Shown piece by piece: positions 21,201 to 28,602 of a stretch of 64,000 nt of DNA. The notes under the pieces are model-generated. The model searched no databases. It saw only the letters and a list, made by a program, of their open reading frames with translations, and was not told the DNA's origin. Within the stretch, counting starts at the first letter, position 1. Each line of letters begins with the position of its first letter. A program made the position numbers and the translations under genes. This stretch comes from Sphingomonadales bacterium (GTDB lineage: Bacteria; Pseudomonadota; Alphaproteobacteria; Sphingomonadales; Sphingomonadaceae): the NCBI GenBank assembly GCA_025351405.1, contig JANXVZ010000003.1, positions 1 to 64,000 of the forward strand. The letters run 5' to 3'.

Positions 21201-21394
21201 CCGAGGATTTCATCGGCACCTTCTACAATTCGGGGCGGACGGAAACCATCGGCGCCGCCCTGCGCGATGCCCAGCGCAGCGTCATCGCCCAGGCCGACTA
21301 TTCGCACCCCTATTTCTGGGGGGCGTATTTCCTGGTCGGGGATGGCAGCAAGTCGATGCTGTCACCCGCCACCACGACGAAGCCCGGGCGCTGA
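18227..21394 (+). CDS. Exported CHAT-domain (caspase-like) protease
   Basis: A 1055-residue protein with a signal peptide (hydrophobic core YLAVAAVAFALSPANGVA), so it is predicted periplasmic or beyond. Residues about 25-160 form an N-terminal domain with four cysteines. The middle (about 190-600) is helical and Ala-rich, compatible with TPR-like repeats. The C-terminal CHAT domain carries the His-Cys dyad: IHFATHG (H885) and VLSACETASG (C941), followed by the typical ARAVIATYWQVP stretch. CHAT enzymes belong to the caspase/separase clan. ATGA overlap with the exoprotein gene and TGATG overlap with the CPBP gene place it inside the TPS operon, so processing of the exoprotein is a reasonable but untested role. 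Confidence 0.88.
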   Translation: MIARRYLAVAAVAFALSPANGVARPAPVGDIFIAGRDANGEPCTATRSWNDAGAPGVFDRAFGITCRGVAASRRQGTAYAFPGKATPADPALCGAPLMQTMTGIGAVETRACFDKVQGSAMATVRFHQGKRSYYGAAVATALGPLEVALRVLAGRAAPPANRDITIAASIDAAKLPPAPVGSPTAAADSSNDRLDAAAALQAGIGLNYRGLYIEASRLLNDAISRLPAGTPALTRAELALEAGLADSNISQFDAADEHFARAAELIKGATDLDRAAFLQSKSATYRGLDLINKRDWPAAVAALSDTGPAQQPLTDPAILSDLNQPVSRGAAASLSATDSKQLSRLLVEAQRNWARSVAYLAIGNNKASRAALDETLPYVAQLQRNVSPDAVSALKSRIQRQYGRVAAREGHIPEAIDQFDCAIGTLQGERPRPGKTCVLDTPVSARGRTETGVSAGPLIAETQLERASLLARSPNIPDADVLKDYDVAVDSLIRSGAAGGIIQPSMEAYLDLLSRLEAKAPSLDLEQRFFRAIQAVGEPAIARQVAQLQTIVTASGTLGAKARDRAEIERQIIRLRYEISAADPANAALRTALEVERARAEAALVTANAALAADPRFRAVDDQPTSVADIRAVLRPREYFLKVTRLRTRAYAMVIGPDRNFIYPLGVPAANVDIIAKRVRASIRNDTGRLPFFDVAASYALFRLIAGPADAALAAATAIVVDPSGPLENLPAGVLVTNLDSVRRYEATRATRPNDYSRVAFLGAGAELSNALSPRSFLITRKLPASTAPQPFIGFGENAPARVGQVAADARVSFGTGCDIGYAELAEVMNANKPVSAHELKVASAALGYPDAPQVTRDDFTDVAMLEHSAQGDYRKFQVIHFATHGVPETQAGTCTRIPPSLVTTLAPPAPPGGRSSDGLLSLPEVAELNLDANLVVLSACETASGVSGVGGRLTGQDESSATLDGLVRAFITANARAVIATYWQVPSSRQTEDFIGTFYNSGRTETIGAALRDAQRSVIAQADYSHPYFWGAYFLVGDGSKSMLSPATTTKPGR

Positions 21395-22263
21395 TGGCAG
21401 CGACGACGGCTGGAACATCCCCGCATCTGCGACCGGCGCTGACCCTGGTGGCTGCGCTCGCGGCGGCGGCTGTCCTCGTGCCGGCGGGCCAATGGCTGTT
21501 CGGTCTGATGGTCGCCGCGCCCGATTTTGCCGCCACCAGTGCGGCAACCCAGGAAACCGTCTTCACGCTGATGATTTTCGGCGCGCTGCTGGCCGTTGCC
21601 GCCACGGGCCTGACCATCGAACATGGCTGGGGCCATCTCGGCGGCATTTCACCGGCGCGCAACGCCGGCGTCGGCCTCGGCATCGGCCTTGGCGGTTTGC
21701 TGATCTGCATCGTCATCGCCGGGTTGGCCCTGGGCGTGCATCCACGCGCCGGCAACAGTTTTGCCGCCGGACCCATCATCGGCGGCACCCTGCTCGTGCT
21801 GTTCCAGGCCGGAGTCGAGGAGGTCTATTTCCGCGGCTGGCTGCAACCCGTGCTGTCCCGCGCCTGGGGCAATATTGCCGGATTGCTGGTGACGGCGGCA
21901 GCCTTTGCCATGCTCCACCTGCTCGGCGGCGATCGGTCGCTGACAACGCTCGCCAATCTCATCCTCGGTGGGCTGTTGTTCGGTTTGCTCGCACAGCGCA
22001 GTGGCGGCATCGTCATGTCGGTCGCGGCGCATTTTGCATGGAACTGGGCGGAAGGCATCGGCCTCGGCCTCGCACCCAACCCCGGCGTCGGCAGTTTCGG
22101 CGCCCTGTTCGACCTCGACATGACCGGTTCCGGGCTATGGGGCGGCTCGTCGGAGGGTCTTAACGCCAGCCTCGCCATGACCTTCGTCCTTGCTGCGTTG
22201 ATCCTGCCGGTCGCAGCATGGCCGGGAGGCAGCGGCAACGTGGCCGAAGGTGGGACGTCCTAG
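21394..22263 (+). CDS. CPBP-family intramembrane glutamic protease
   Basis: A 289-residue polytopic membrane protein of the CAAX-protease/bacteriocin-processing (CPBP, Abi) family. The catalytic signature is EEVYFRGW (E142-E143 and R147), with membrane-embedded histidines in AMLHLLGG (H175) and AAHFAWNW (H213). Several hydrophobic segments surround these (about 15-35, 55-73, 93-113, 128-141, 160-178, 184-200). ATG 21394 overlaps the CHAT stop by one base; upstream in-frame sequence is CHAT-gene shadow. It may process membrane-linked substrates of the TPS system. It ends against the convergent M23 gene with a 4-base overlap. Confidence 0.87.
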   Translation: MAATTAGTSPHLRPALTLVAALAAAAVLVPAGQWLFGLMVAAPDFAATSAATQETVFTLMIFGALLAVAATGLTIEHGWGHLGGISPARNAGVGLGIGLGGLLICIVIAGLALGVHPRAGNSFAAGPIIGGTLLVLFQAGVEEVYFRGWLQPVLSRAWGNIAGLLVTAAAFAMLHLLGGDRSLTTLANLILGGLLFGLLAQRSGGIVMSVAAHFAWNWAEGIGLGLAPNPGVGSFGALFDLDMTGSGLWGGSSEGLNASLAMTFVLAALILPVAAWPGGSGNVAEGGTS

Positions 22264-23675
22264 CTCGCCTGTCCCGCCCGGCTCACGTCGATCCGGTCGC
22301 GTGCCTTGCCGAACGCGATCAGCGCCGCACCGCTCAACGTCTGGCCGGCCTCGGTCTTGATGCTCATCGAATCGACCGGCACGTCGTTGATATGGACTTC
22401 GTAGTGCAAATGCGGCCCGGTCGAGCGCCCGGTGGTGCCGATTTCGCCGATCTGCTGGCCCTGCATGACCCGCGCGCCGACGGTGATCTGGGGCAGGATG
22501 CGGTTCTGGTGCAGGTAATAGGTCAGCCAGCCATTGTCGTGGCGGATGATGACCAGGTTGCCGTTGGGCCCCTTCATTCCCGACCACGTCACCGTGCCGT
22601 TGCCGGCGGCATAGATTGGCGTGCCGATCGGCGCTGCGAAATCGGTACCCTTGTGCATCTTCATGAAGCCGAGGACCGGGTGGACCCGCATGCCAAAGGT
22701 CGAGGATACGCGCGCGCCATCGACGGGCGTGCGCATCAACGCGCGGATGATGCTGCGGCCGCTGCCATCGAACCATTCCGATTTCTTGCCATCGGGGGCA
22801 AAGCTGTAGACTGCCGCTGACTTGGTCGCCGTCGACAGCGCGGCATAAAGCAATGTCGGGGCGCCAACGGGATTGCCGGCCGAATCGACCGGTTGCGAAA
22901 AGGCGGCCTCGAAGGCGTCGCCCGATCGGACTTCGCGTTGAAAGTCGAAATCGAAGGCGAGCGCCTTGGCGAATTCGGGGATCAGGCTGTCGGTGACACC
23001 CGCGGCGACGGCAGACGAATAAAAGCTGTCGGCGTCCATGGTGCCGCGTCGCACGACGATCTTGCTGCTGAGCTGGGCTGCCACCGGCGATGCGACGAAT
23101 ACGCCCCGCGCCGTCGGTGAGACGACGACCCCCGAACTATCGGGGTTGGACGCTTCCAGCCGGTCGAGTGTCGTCGCGCCATCGGCCTTGGTCAGCGTCA
23201 GGACGGCGCGAATTTCCCCACCCGGCTGCAGCGATGGCCGGGCAGCTGCAGCGGCAGCCTCTGCCTCGGCCCGGGCAATGCCGCTCGTCATCAGCGCATC
23301 GGCAAGGTCGTTGGCCCCGGACAGGACGAGCGTGCGACGGATATGCGGTATGGCGCCGGGCGCGGTGGACGTATCGCTGCCGGCGATGGATGCAACCGTG
23401 CCGTTCGCCGTGGCCTGCCCCTGGCCTGGCTCCGTACGCGACAGCCGCGCTGTCAGGGCACCGACAATCAGGATCGCCGTGGATGCCAGCACGGCCATCG
23501 GCATCCGCCCGGCCGGCAGGCGCGACAAAAGCCGCGACGAAAGGCGCGACGAAAGGCGCGACGACAGCTCGGGCGAAAGCGCGACGCGCGGCCGGGAAGC
23601 GGTGGGTGCGCCCGAAGGCTCCCACCCCGTCAGCCACGTTCGTGGATTCCAGCTCTCCCCCGCTGTATCGTTCAC
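22260..23675 (-). CDS. M23-family peptidoglycan endopeptidase (membrane anchored)
   Basis: A 471-residue LytM-type protein. After a cytoplasmic N-terminus with SSRL repeats there is one membrane segment (PMAVLASTAILIVGALTA), then a periplasmic region, and the C-terminal M23 domain with zinc ligands H341 and D345 (HKGTDFAAP) and HLH at 422-424. The ligand set is complete, so it is probably an active D,D-endopeptidase involved in wall remodelling. I favour GTG 23675 (AAGGGG six bases upstream) over a start at 23801, which adds 42 basic residues. It lies back-to-back with the T6SS phosphatase gene and converges on the CPBP gene. Housekeeping, TPS or T6SS roles are all possible. Confidence 0.85.
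   Translation of the reverse strand: MNDTAGESWNPRTWLTGWEPSGAPTASRPRVALSPELSSRLSSRLSSRLLSRLPAGRMPMAVLASTAILIVGALTARLSRTEPGQGQATANGTVASIAGSDTSTAPGAIPHIRRTLVLSGANDLADALMTSGIARAEAEAAAAAARPSLQPGGEIRAVLTLTKADGATTLDRLEASNPDSSGVVVSPTARGVFVASPVAAQLSSKIVVRRGTMDADSFYSSAVAAGVTDSLIPEFAKALAFDFDFQREVRSGDAFEAAFSQPVDSAGNPVGAPTLLYAALSTATKSAAVYSFAPDGKKSEWFDGSGRSIIRALMRTPVDGARVSSTFGMRVHPVLGFMKMHKGTDFAAPIGTPIYAAGNGTVTWSGMKGPNGNLVIIRHDNGWLTYYLHQNRILPQITVGARVMQGQQIGEIGTTGRSTGPHLHYEVHINDVPVDSMSIKTEAGQTLSGAALIAFGKARDRIDVSRAGQAS
23521..23568 (-). repeat. Four 12-bp tandem repeats encoding SSRL/LSRL
   Basis: Four copies of CGCGACGAAAGG or near variants run head to tail within the M23 gene just before its membrane segment. 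They encode repeated Ser-Ser-Arg-Leu. The unit length keeps the frame, so slippage would change the length of a basic cytoplasmic linker without breaking the gene. Confidence 0.8.
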
Positions 23676-23868
23676 GCGCACCCCTTCGAGACACTTGCCG
23701 CGCCGTCGCCTCTGGGCCACTCTAGCGGCCGTAACGATCGACGCAAAGGCGCGTTGCAGACCATGGTGCGAACGGGCTAGACCATTTGCGGGGATACGCA
23801 CGAACTAAAGCCTTGTGCGGGGGAACACGCATGCACGGTCACGGCAGCGGGGGGCAGGAAATGCGGAT

Positions 23869-24633
23869 ATGATACCGCTTCGCACGGAATGGCAGGCGCT
23901 GACGGATACCGGTCTGGTGCGCGAGCATAACGAGGACCGTTATTGCGCGTCCGAAGCACTGGGTGTCTGGGCTGTGGCCGATGGCATGGGCGGCCTGGCG
24001 CGCGGCGACTGGGCGGCGAGCGCCGTCGTCGAGGCCATCACGGCACTCGATCGCGTCGAGGATTTCGATGCGATGACGGCGGCAGTCGCCGATGCCATTC
24101 GCCGTGCCAACGCCGCCGTGCTGGCCGAATCGCAGGCGCGGGGCGCGCAAATGGGCACGACTGTCGTCGCTCTGACGGTTCGTGACCGGCGATTTGGCGT
24201 GATCTGGGCCGGGGACAGCCGCGCCTATCTGTTACGCAACGGCGCCCTTCACCAGCTCAGTCGTGACCATAGCCAGGTCCAGGAGCTGATCGATCGTGAC
24301 CTGTTGACCGTCGAGGGTGCGGCCACCCACCCGCTCCGCCATGTCCTGACCCGTGCGGTTGGCGTCGCCGATCCGCTCGAGCTCGATATGGTCGCCGATA
24401 CCCTGATGCCGGGTGATGTCTTTCTGCTGTGCAGCGATGGCCTGCACGGCGTCATCGATGAACGCGAGATCGCCGCGCAGCTCGACGGCATCGAGAACAA
24501 CGACGCCGCCGGCGCCATGGTGGCGCGGTGCATCGAACGCGGCGCACCGGACAATGTCACCGTCGTCACCATCGTCGCCACCGAACCGACGTTGCTGCAT
24601 TTCGGCAGCATGACCGCAGGCAGCGCAAAATGA
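23869..24633 (+). CDS. pppA: PP2C-family protein phosphatase of the T6SS (PppA)
   Basis: A 254-residue PPM/PP2C serine/threonine phosphatase. Metal-binding motifs are TGLVREHNEDRY, WAVADGMGG, WAGDSRAYL and the C-terminal GAPDNVTVV. It should reverse PpkA phosphorylation and so down-regulate type VI secretion. ATG 23869 has a purine-rich GGGGGGCAGGAA site 8 bases upstream; conserved sequence begins right after it. The last codons overlap the kinase start (ATGA), so kinase and phosphatase are coupled. TagF, fused to PppA in Agrobacterium, is not visible here. Confidence 0.92.
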   Translation: MIPLRTEWQALTDTGLVREHNEDRYCASEALGVWAVADGMGGLARGDWAASAVVEAITALDRVEDFDAMTAAVADAIRRANAAVLAESQARGAQMGTTVVALTVRDRRFGVIWAGDSRAYLLRNGALHQLSRDHSQVQELIDRDLLTVEGAATHPLRHVLTRAVGVADPLELDMVADTLMPGDVFLLCSDGLHGVIDEREIAAQLDGIENNDAAGAMVARCIERGAPDNVTVVTIVATEPTLLHFGSMTAGSAK

Positions 24634-26720
24634 ACGACGACAAGCAGGACCCTGCAGAGGCCGAACGCACGATCATTCGCCCGGCGGGTTCGCCGCCAAT
24701 CAGTCAAACGCCGGGTTCGCCGCCAATCAGTCAAACGCCGGGTTCGCCGCCAATCAGCCAGACGCGGGGGCTTGGAACGCCGGGGTCTGCGGTGCCGCCG
24801 CCGCCCGCCGATCGCACCATCATGGCACCGGCCGCAGGCGCAGCCGCCCTGCCGGGGCTTACCTCTATCGGCAGCATGGCGCCGATGGCGCCGCGCACCG
24901 ATGGCGACCGTATCCAGGTCGGCGACGTCCTCAACCACATTTTCGAGGTCAAGCGCTTCCTTGCCCGCGGCGGCATGGGCGAAGTTTTCGAAGGCATCAA
25001 CGTCAACAGCGACGAACGCGTCGCCATCAAGGTCATCCTGCCACAACTGGCGGCCGACCCCAATGTTCAGGCCATGTTCCGCAAGGAAGCGCGCACGCTG
25101 ACCCGGCTGTCGCACCCGGCGCTGGTGCAGTATCGTGTGCTGGCACAGGAACCGCAGCTCGGCGTCTTCTACATCGTCACCGAGTTCATCGACGGCTGCA
25201 ACCTGTCCGACGTGCTGACACAGTTGAAGCCGACCCCGGCCGAACTGCTGCAACTGACGAAGCGCCTTGCCGAAGGGCTGGCGGCTGCGCACGCGCTCGG
25301 CGCCATCCACCGCGACATGTCCCCCGACAATGTGCTGCTTGAAGACAAGCGGCTCGACAGGGCGCGCATCATCGATTTCGGCATCGCCAAGGATCTCGAC
25401 CCCGGATCCAAGACCATCATCGGCGACGGTTTTGCCGGCAAGCTCGGCTATGTCGCGCCCGAACAACTCGGCGATTTCGACCGTGAAGTCGGCCCATGGT
25501 CCGACGTCTATAGTCTCGGCCTGCTGATCCTCGCCGTTGCCCAGGGCAAGAACGTCGACATGGGCGCGTCGTTCGTCGAAGCGATCGACCGGCGCCGCAA
25601 GGGCGCCGATACCAGCGCCGCACCGCCAGAAATTCGCGGCATCCTCGACCAGATGCTCACCCCCGATCCACAGGCGCGCCTGCGTTCGATGGAAGCGGTG
25701 GTCGCGGCGATCACCGCGGCTGCAGCACCGGCCCCCGTCGGCAACGCCGCCAAGACGGCGGCAAAGTCGTCACCCAAGGCCGCACCAAGGCCCGCAGCGC
25801 TGAAATCCGGCGCCGCATCCGAGCCGACCCCTGCCAGCAACAAGACCTTGATCTATGGCGGCGTCGGCGGCGTCGCGCTGCTGCTCGCCGTCGGTGGCTG
25901 GCTGGCGTTCGGCGGCAAGGACGCGCCAACGGCCACATCGCCGGCCACGTCGCCGGTCGCCACGGGATCGGTCGGGGCTGCTGTCGGCGCGGCCAAGCCC
26001 CAGGCCGCGGTCATCACGCGCTCCGCCGTTGCCCGGCTGTTGCCAACCCTGCCCTGCACCTGGCTCGACCTGACCAATGTCGCCGACACGCCAGCCGGCG
26101 TCACCATGGCGTTTGCCGGTGTGGCCGGGGCGCCGGCAAAGGCTGAACAGGCCATATCCGATGCGGCGGTAACCGCGGGTTCGCGCATCGCCTCCACCGA
26201 TTTCAGTGGCGTCGCACCCATCAGCGCGACCGAATGCGCTTCGATCGACGCGTTTCGCGCCATTCGCGCCGATGGCACGACGCATCTTTCGGTTCCGCAA
26301 CGCAAATTCGAGATGAGCCGGCTCACCGAAGGCGAATTCGCCGGCCAGATCGGCGCGACGACGGTGATCAATCTCGATCTTGGCGACCCGAACAAGGATT
26401 TTGCACTTTACGGCATAGAACCCAACGGTGCCATTTCGGGCATCATTCCCGATCGCAAGACATGGTCGGCGATCCCCAAGACCGGACCGCTCGCCGACCT
26501 TGGCGGCGATCGCTTCCGCCTGCAGGCCTATGCCAACCATAGTGGCTGGTCCGGCGTGCTGCTGCTCACCGGCATTGGCGGCTTTTCCGACAAATTGATC
26601 GTTTCCGGCCCCGGCGAGCGCACCGAGGCCTGGCGCCAGAAGTTCGCCGCCGCCGCCGCCGCAAACGGCTGGAAGGCTGAAATGGTGTGGTTCAAGATGG
26701 TCGACGAGGTGAAGGACTAG
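24630..26720 (+). CDS. ppkA: T6SS serine/threonine protein kinase (PpkA)
   Basis: A 696-residue transmembrane kinase. The N-terminus holds AERTIIRP (T14) and DRTIMAP (T63), separated by three GSPPISQTP repeats. The kinase domain follows: glycine loop LARGGMGEVFEG (111-122), K134 in VAIKVI, catalytic HRDMSPDN (D229) and DFGIAK (249-254). A membrane segment (about 406-428) leads to a periplasmic C-terminal region of about 265 residues that may sense envelope signals. Family knowledge: PpkA activates T6SS by phosphorylating threonines read by FHA proteins. The TssL gene in this locus carries a matching threonine motif. ATG 24630 overlaps the pppA stop. Confidence 0.92.
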   Translation: MNDDKQDPAEAERTIIRPAGSPPISQTPGSPPISQTPGSPPISQTRGLGTPGSAVPPPPADRTIMAPAAGAAALPGLTSIGSMAPMAPRTDGDRIQVGDVLNHIFEVKRFLARGGMGEVFEGINVNSDERVAIKVILPQLAADPNVQAMFRKEARTLTRLSHPALVQYRVLAQEPQLGVFYIVTEFIDGCNLSDVLTQLKPTPAELLQLTKRLAEGLAAAHALGAIHRDMSPDNVLLEDKRLDRARIIDFGIAKDLDPGSKTIIGDGFAGKLGYVAPEQLGDFDREVGPWSDVYSLGLLILAVAQGKNVDMGASFVEAIDRRRKGADTSAAPPEIRGILDQMLTPDPQARLRSMEAVVAAITAAAAPAPVGNAAKTAAKSSPKAAPRPAALKSGAASEPTPASNKTLIYGGVGGVALLLAVGGWLAFGGKDAPTATSPATSPVATGSVGAAVGAAKPQAAVITRSAVARLLPTLPCTWLDLTNVADTPAGVTMAFAGVAGAPAKAEQAISDAAVTAGSRIASTDFSGVAPISATECASIDAFRAIRADGTTHLSVPQRKFEMSRLTEGEFAGQIGATTVINLDLGDPNKDFALYGIEPNGAISGIIPDRKTWSAIPKTGPLADLGGDRFRLQAYANHSGWSGVLLLTGIGGFSDKLIVSGPGERTEAWRQKFAAAAAANGWKAEMVWFKMVDEVKD
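24684..24764 (+). repeat. Three 27-bp tandem repeats in the PpkA N-terminus
   Basis: Three consecutive 27-bp units, the first two differing at one base and the third at a few, encode GSPPISQTP (the third unit ends QTR). They are in frame and lie between the two Arg-Thr-Ile motifs, so they act as a flexible, SP/TP-containing spacer and may vary in number between strains. Confidence 0.9.
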
Positions 26721-26768
26721 CTTGAGGACGCCCACGGCGCCCAGCCCGGTGTCTTGCGGCCCGAAAGC

Positions 26769-27740
26769 TCAGTGTGCGGCGTCGCCGGCGAGCTTTTCGT
26801 ATGACTTCGCCAACTCCTGCGCGAACACCTCCACGAAGTGCGAGTCATTGCCGCTGCCGCCGAAGGCTGCCGCATAGGCCTTCCACAATGCCGCATCCCC
26901 TCCGCCGTTGGCCCGTTTGCGAATGGCCTCGGGTGCAAGGTCGTCGAGTGTCGAGCGCAGCGCACCCTGCATCGCCTTCAGCGTGGCATGTTGATGGGCG
27001 TTCAACTCGGCAAAGGCTTCCGCGACGGCGCGCTCGGCGGCTTGCGGGGCACCCAGCAATTGCGCCACCGCCGGCTCGGCCTTACCAGGCCGTTTCAGGG
27101 GGTTTGTCGATGCCGGGCCGGGCTTTACCCCCAGTTCGGCGCGCGCCTTGGCCCGCGCCTCCAGCATCGTCATAAGACCGCTGCCGAATTGGCGAAGCAG
27201 CGCCCCGGCGGCGGCAAGTACGGCCGCATCGCCGGCCTGGATGGCAGTGCGCGGAATGCCCGCCGCATGGAGCAATTGTGTCACGGCATCCGCCCCCGGC
27301 GGCAGCGGCGCCTGGGGCGGGCGGATGCCTTGCGCCGGGCGCGCCGGGGCCTGCATGGTGGCGCCCGCCGGGGCAGCGGCCGGCGGCCCGGGCTGCCGGT
27401 TCCAGCCGTCCGCACCGGGGCGGGGCGGCGGTGCCGAGGCGGAGGCAAAAGTCACTCCCACCTGCCACGGCCCTATGGTCAGGACATCCCCCTCGGCGAG
27501 GCGGTGCGGCGCCGTCATTCGGCGACCATTGACCGCCGTGCCGTTGGTGCTGGTATCGGTCAGGATGTAATTTTCCCCCGTCACATCGATCCGGCAATGC
27601 CGCGATGAGACGATGCTGCGCGGATCCGGCAGGACGAGGTCGACCCCGGCCGCCCGTCCAAGCGTCGCACCCCCGGCGCCAACGCTGATCGGAAGCACCG
27701 GGCCAGCCTCTGCAGGACCGCGCGGAATGAGTGTCAACAT
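26769..27740 (-). CDS. tagH: T6SS FHA-domain protein (TagH-like, copy 1)
   Basis: A 323-residue protein. An N-terminal FHA domain (about 15-95) has the phosphothreonine-binding residues: GR (R29), SSRH (S46, R47, H48) and STNG (N66). A proline/alanine linker (about 97-150) follows, then a helical C-terminal domain (about 180-310, ending EVFAQELAKSYEKLAG) of the type found in T6SS FHA proteins. It should bind phosphorylated PpkA or TssL and help activate secretion. It is transcribed alone on minus, convergent with ppkA and divergent from the OmpA gene. A second TagH-like gene lies at 36332-37966, so the locus has two FHA readers. Confidence 0.85.
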   Translation of the reverse strand: MLTLIPRGPAEAGPVLPISVGAGGATLGRAAGVDLVLPDPRSIVSSRHCRIDVTGENYILTDTSTNGTAVNGRRMTAPHRLAEGDVLTIGPWQVGVTFASASAPPPRPGADGWNRQPGPPAAAPAGATMQAPARPAQGIRPPQAPLPPGADAVTQLLHAAGIPRTAIQAGDAAVLAAAGALLRQFGSGLMTMLEARAKARAELGVKPGPASTNPLKRPGKAEPAVAQLLGAPQAAERAVAEAFAELNAHQHATLKAMQGALRSTLDDLAPEAIRKRANGGGDAALWKAYAAAFGGSGNDSHFVEVFAQELAKSYEKLAGDAAH

Positions 27741-27860
27741 GAACGAAAACCTGTCAGGCGAAGCCGGGTGATACTAGCGCGCGGGCGCATGGACGCAACG
27801 TCGAGGAATCAGGCGTAATCCAGACGCGCCTTTCGTTTCGGACCTGGCTATTGTTACCGA

Positions 27861-27889
27861 TTGTCAATCTATCGCAGAGGGTTTAACTT
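27861..27889 (+). promoter_or_regulatory. Possible promoter of the OmpA-methyltransferase pair
   Basis: TTGTCA (27861-27866, five of six consensus bases) is followed after 17 bases by TAACTT (27884-27889, a weak -10), 34 bases before the OmpA start. It lies in the AT-richest part of the 183-base divergent gap between tagH and ompA. The assignment rests on consensus matching only. Confidence 0.3.
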
Positions 27890-27923
27890 GTACCTCTGTC
27901 AGGGTTTGGCACTCCGGGGAAAT

Positions 27924-28589
27924 ATGATGCGTGCAGTTGTCTTGATCGCGTTCGGCATGGCGGCCGCATCGGCCCATGCCTCCTCGCGCGCGGCCCCGGT
28001 TGCCCATAACACCCCGGATGAAATCGTCTGCAAACTGACCGGCAGTTGCGCCGGCGCCGCCGCCGCGGACTCCAGCCAGCAGATCAAGGTCGGCGACGAA
28101 AAGGCCTTCAGCCTTGCCCGGCCCGGCGCGATCAAGGTGCCGGCTGCCAGCACGGCTTCGGCGCCCGCCGCCGCTGCGCCGCGCATGGCAAGCCGCGCCA
28201 CCAGCCACGCGCCGGCGCGACACGCTACCCCGGCGGCACCGCCGACATCCAGCGGTGGCCTCGACATGCTGGTGACCTTTGCCAGCGGGTCGGCGGATCT
28301 GACCGATCAGGGCAAGATCGAAGCCAAGGCCTTCGCCGAAGCGATGCGCGCACCGGCGATGGCTTCGATGAAGTTCAGTGTCGATGGCCACACCGATGCG
28401 GTGGGCAACCGCGACTACAACCTTGACCTGTCGAAGCGCCGGGCCCAGGCCGTTGCCGATTATCTGGTTGCCCAAGGTGTCGAGGCCAGTCGCCTCGAAC
28501 CGCATGGCTTTGGCTTTGACAAGCCACGGCCCGGCACCACGCCGACGGCATCGGTCAATCGCCGCGTGGAATTTTCGCGGACCAACTGA
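27924..28589 (+). CDS. OmpA-domain peptidoglycan-binding protein in the T6SS locus
   Basis: A 221-residue exported protein: signal peptide MMRAVVLIAFGMAAASAHA, a low-complexity Ala/Pro region (about 60-110) and a C-terminal OmpA domain with DGHTDAVGNRDYNLDLSKRRA and GFGFDKPRPG, the peptidoglycan-binding core. There is no lipobox and no N-terminal barrel, so it is probably a soluble periplasmic or wall-bound protein. ATG 27924 has GGGGA just upstream. Only 13 bases separate its stop from the methyltransferase start, so the two are co-transcribed. It could anchor the T6SS membrane complex to the wall, duplicating the OmpA domain already present on TssL. Confidence 0.85.
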   Translation: MMRAVVLIAFGMAAASAHASSRAAPVAHNTPDEIVCKLTGSCAGAAAADSSQQIKVGDEKAFSLARPGAIKVPAASTASAPAAAAPRMASRATSHAPARHATPAAPPTSSGGLDMLVTFASGSADLTDQGKIEAKAFAEAMRAPAMASMKFSVDGHTDAVGNRDYNLDLSKRRAQAVADYLVAQGVEASRLEPHGFGFDKPRPGTTPTASVNRRVEFSRTN

Positions 28590-28602
28590 CAAGCCTGCGG
28601 AC

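Noticed and set aside
24684-24764. Direct repeats considered as a small CRISPR array
   Set aside because: There are no spacers; the units abut, are in frame and encode GSPPISQTP within PpkA.
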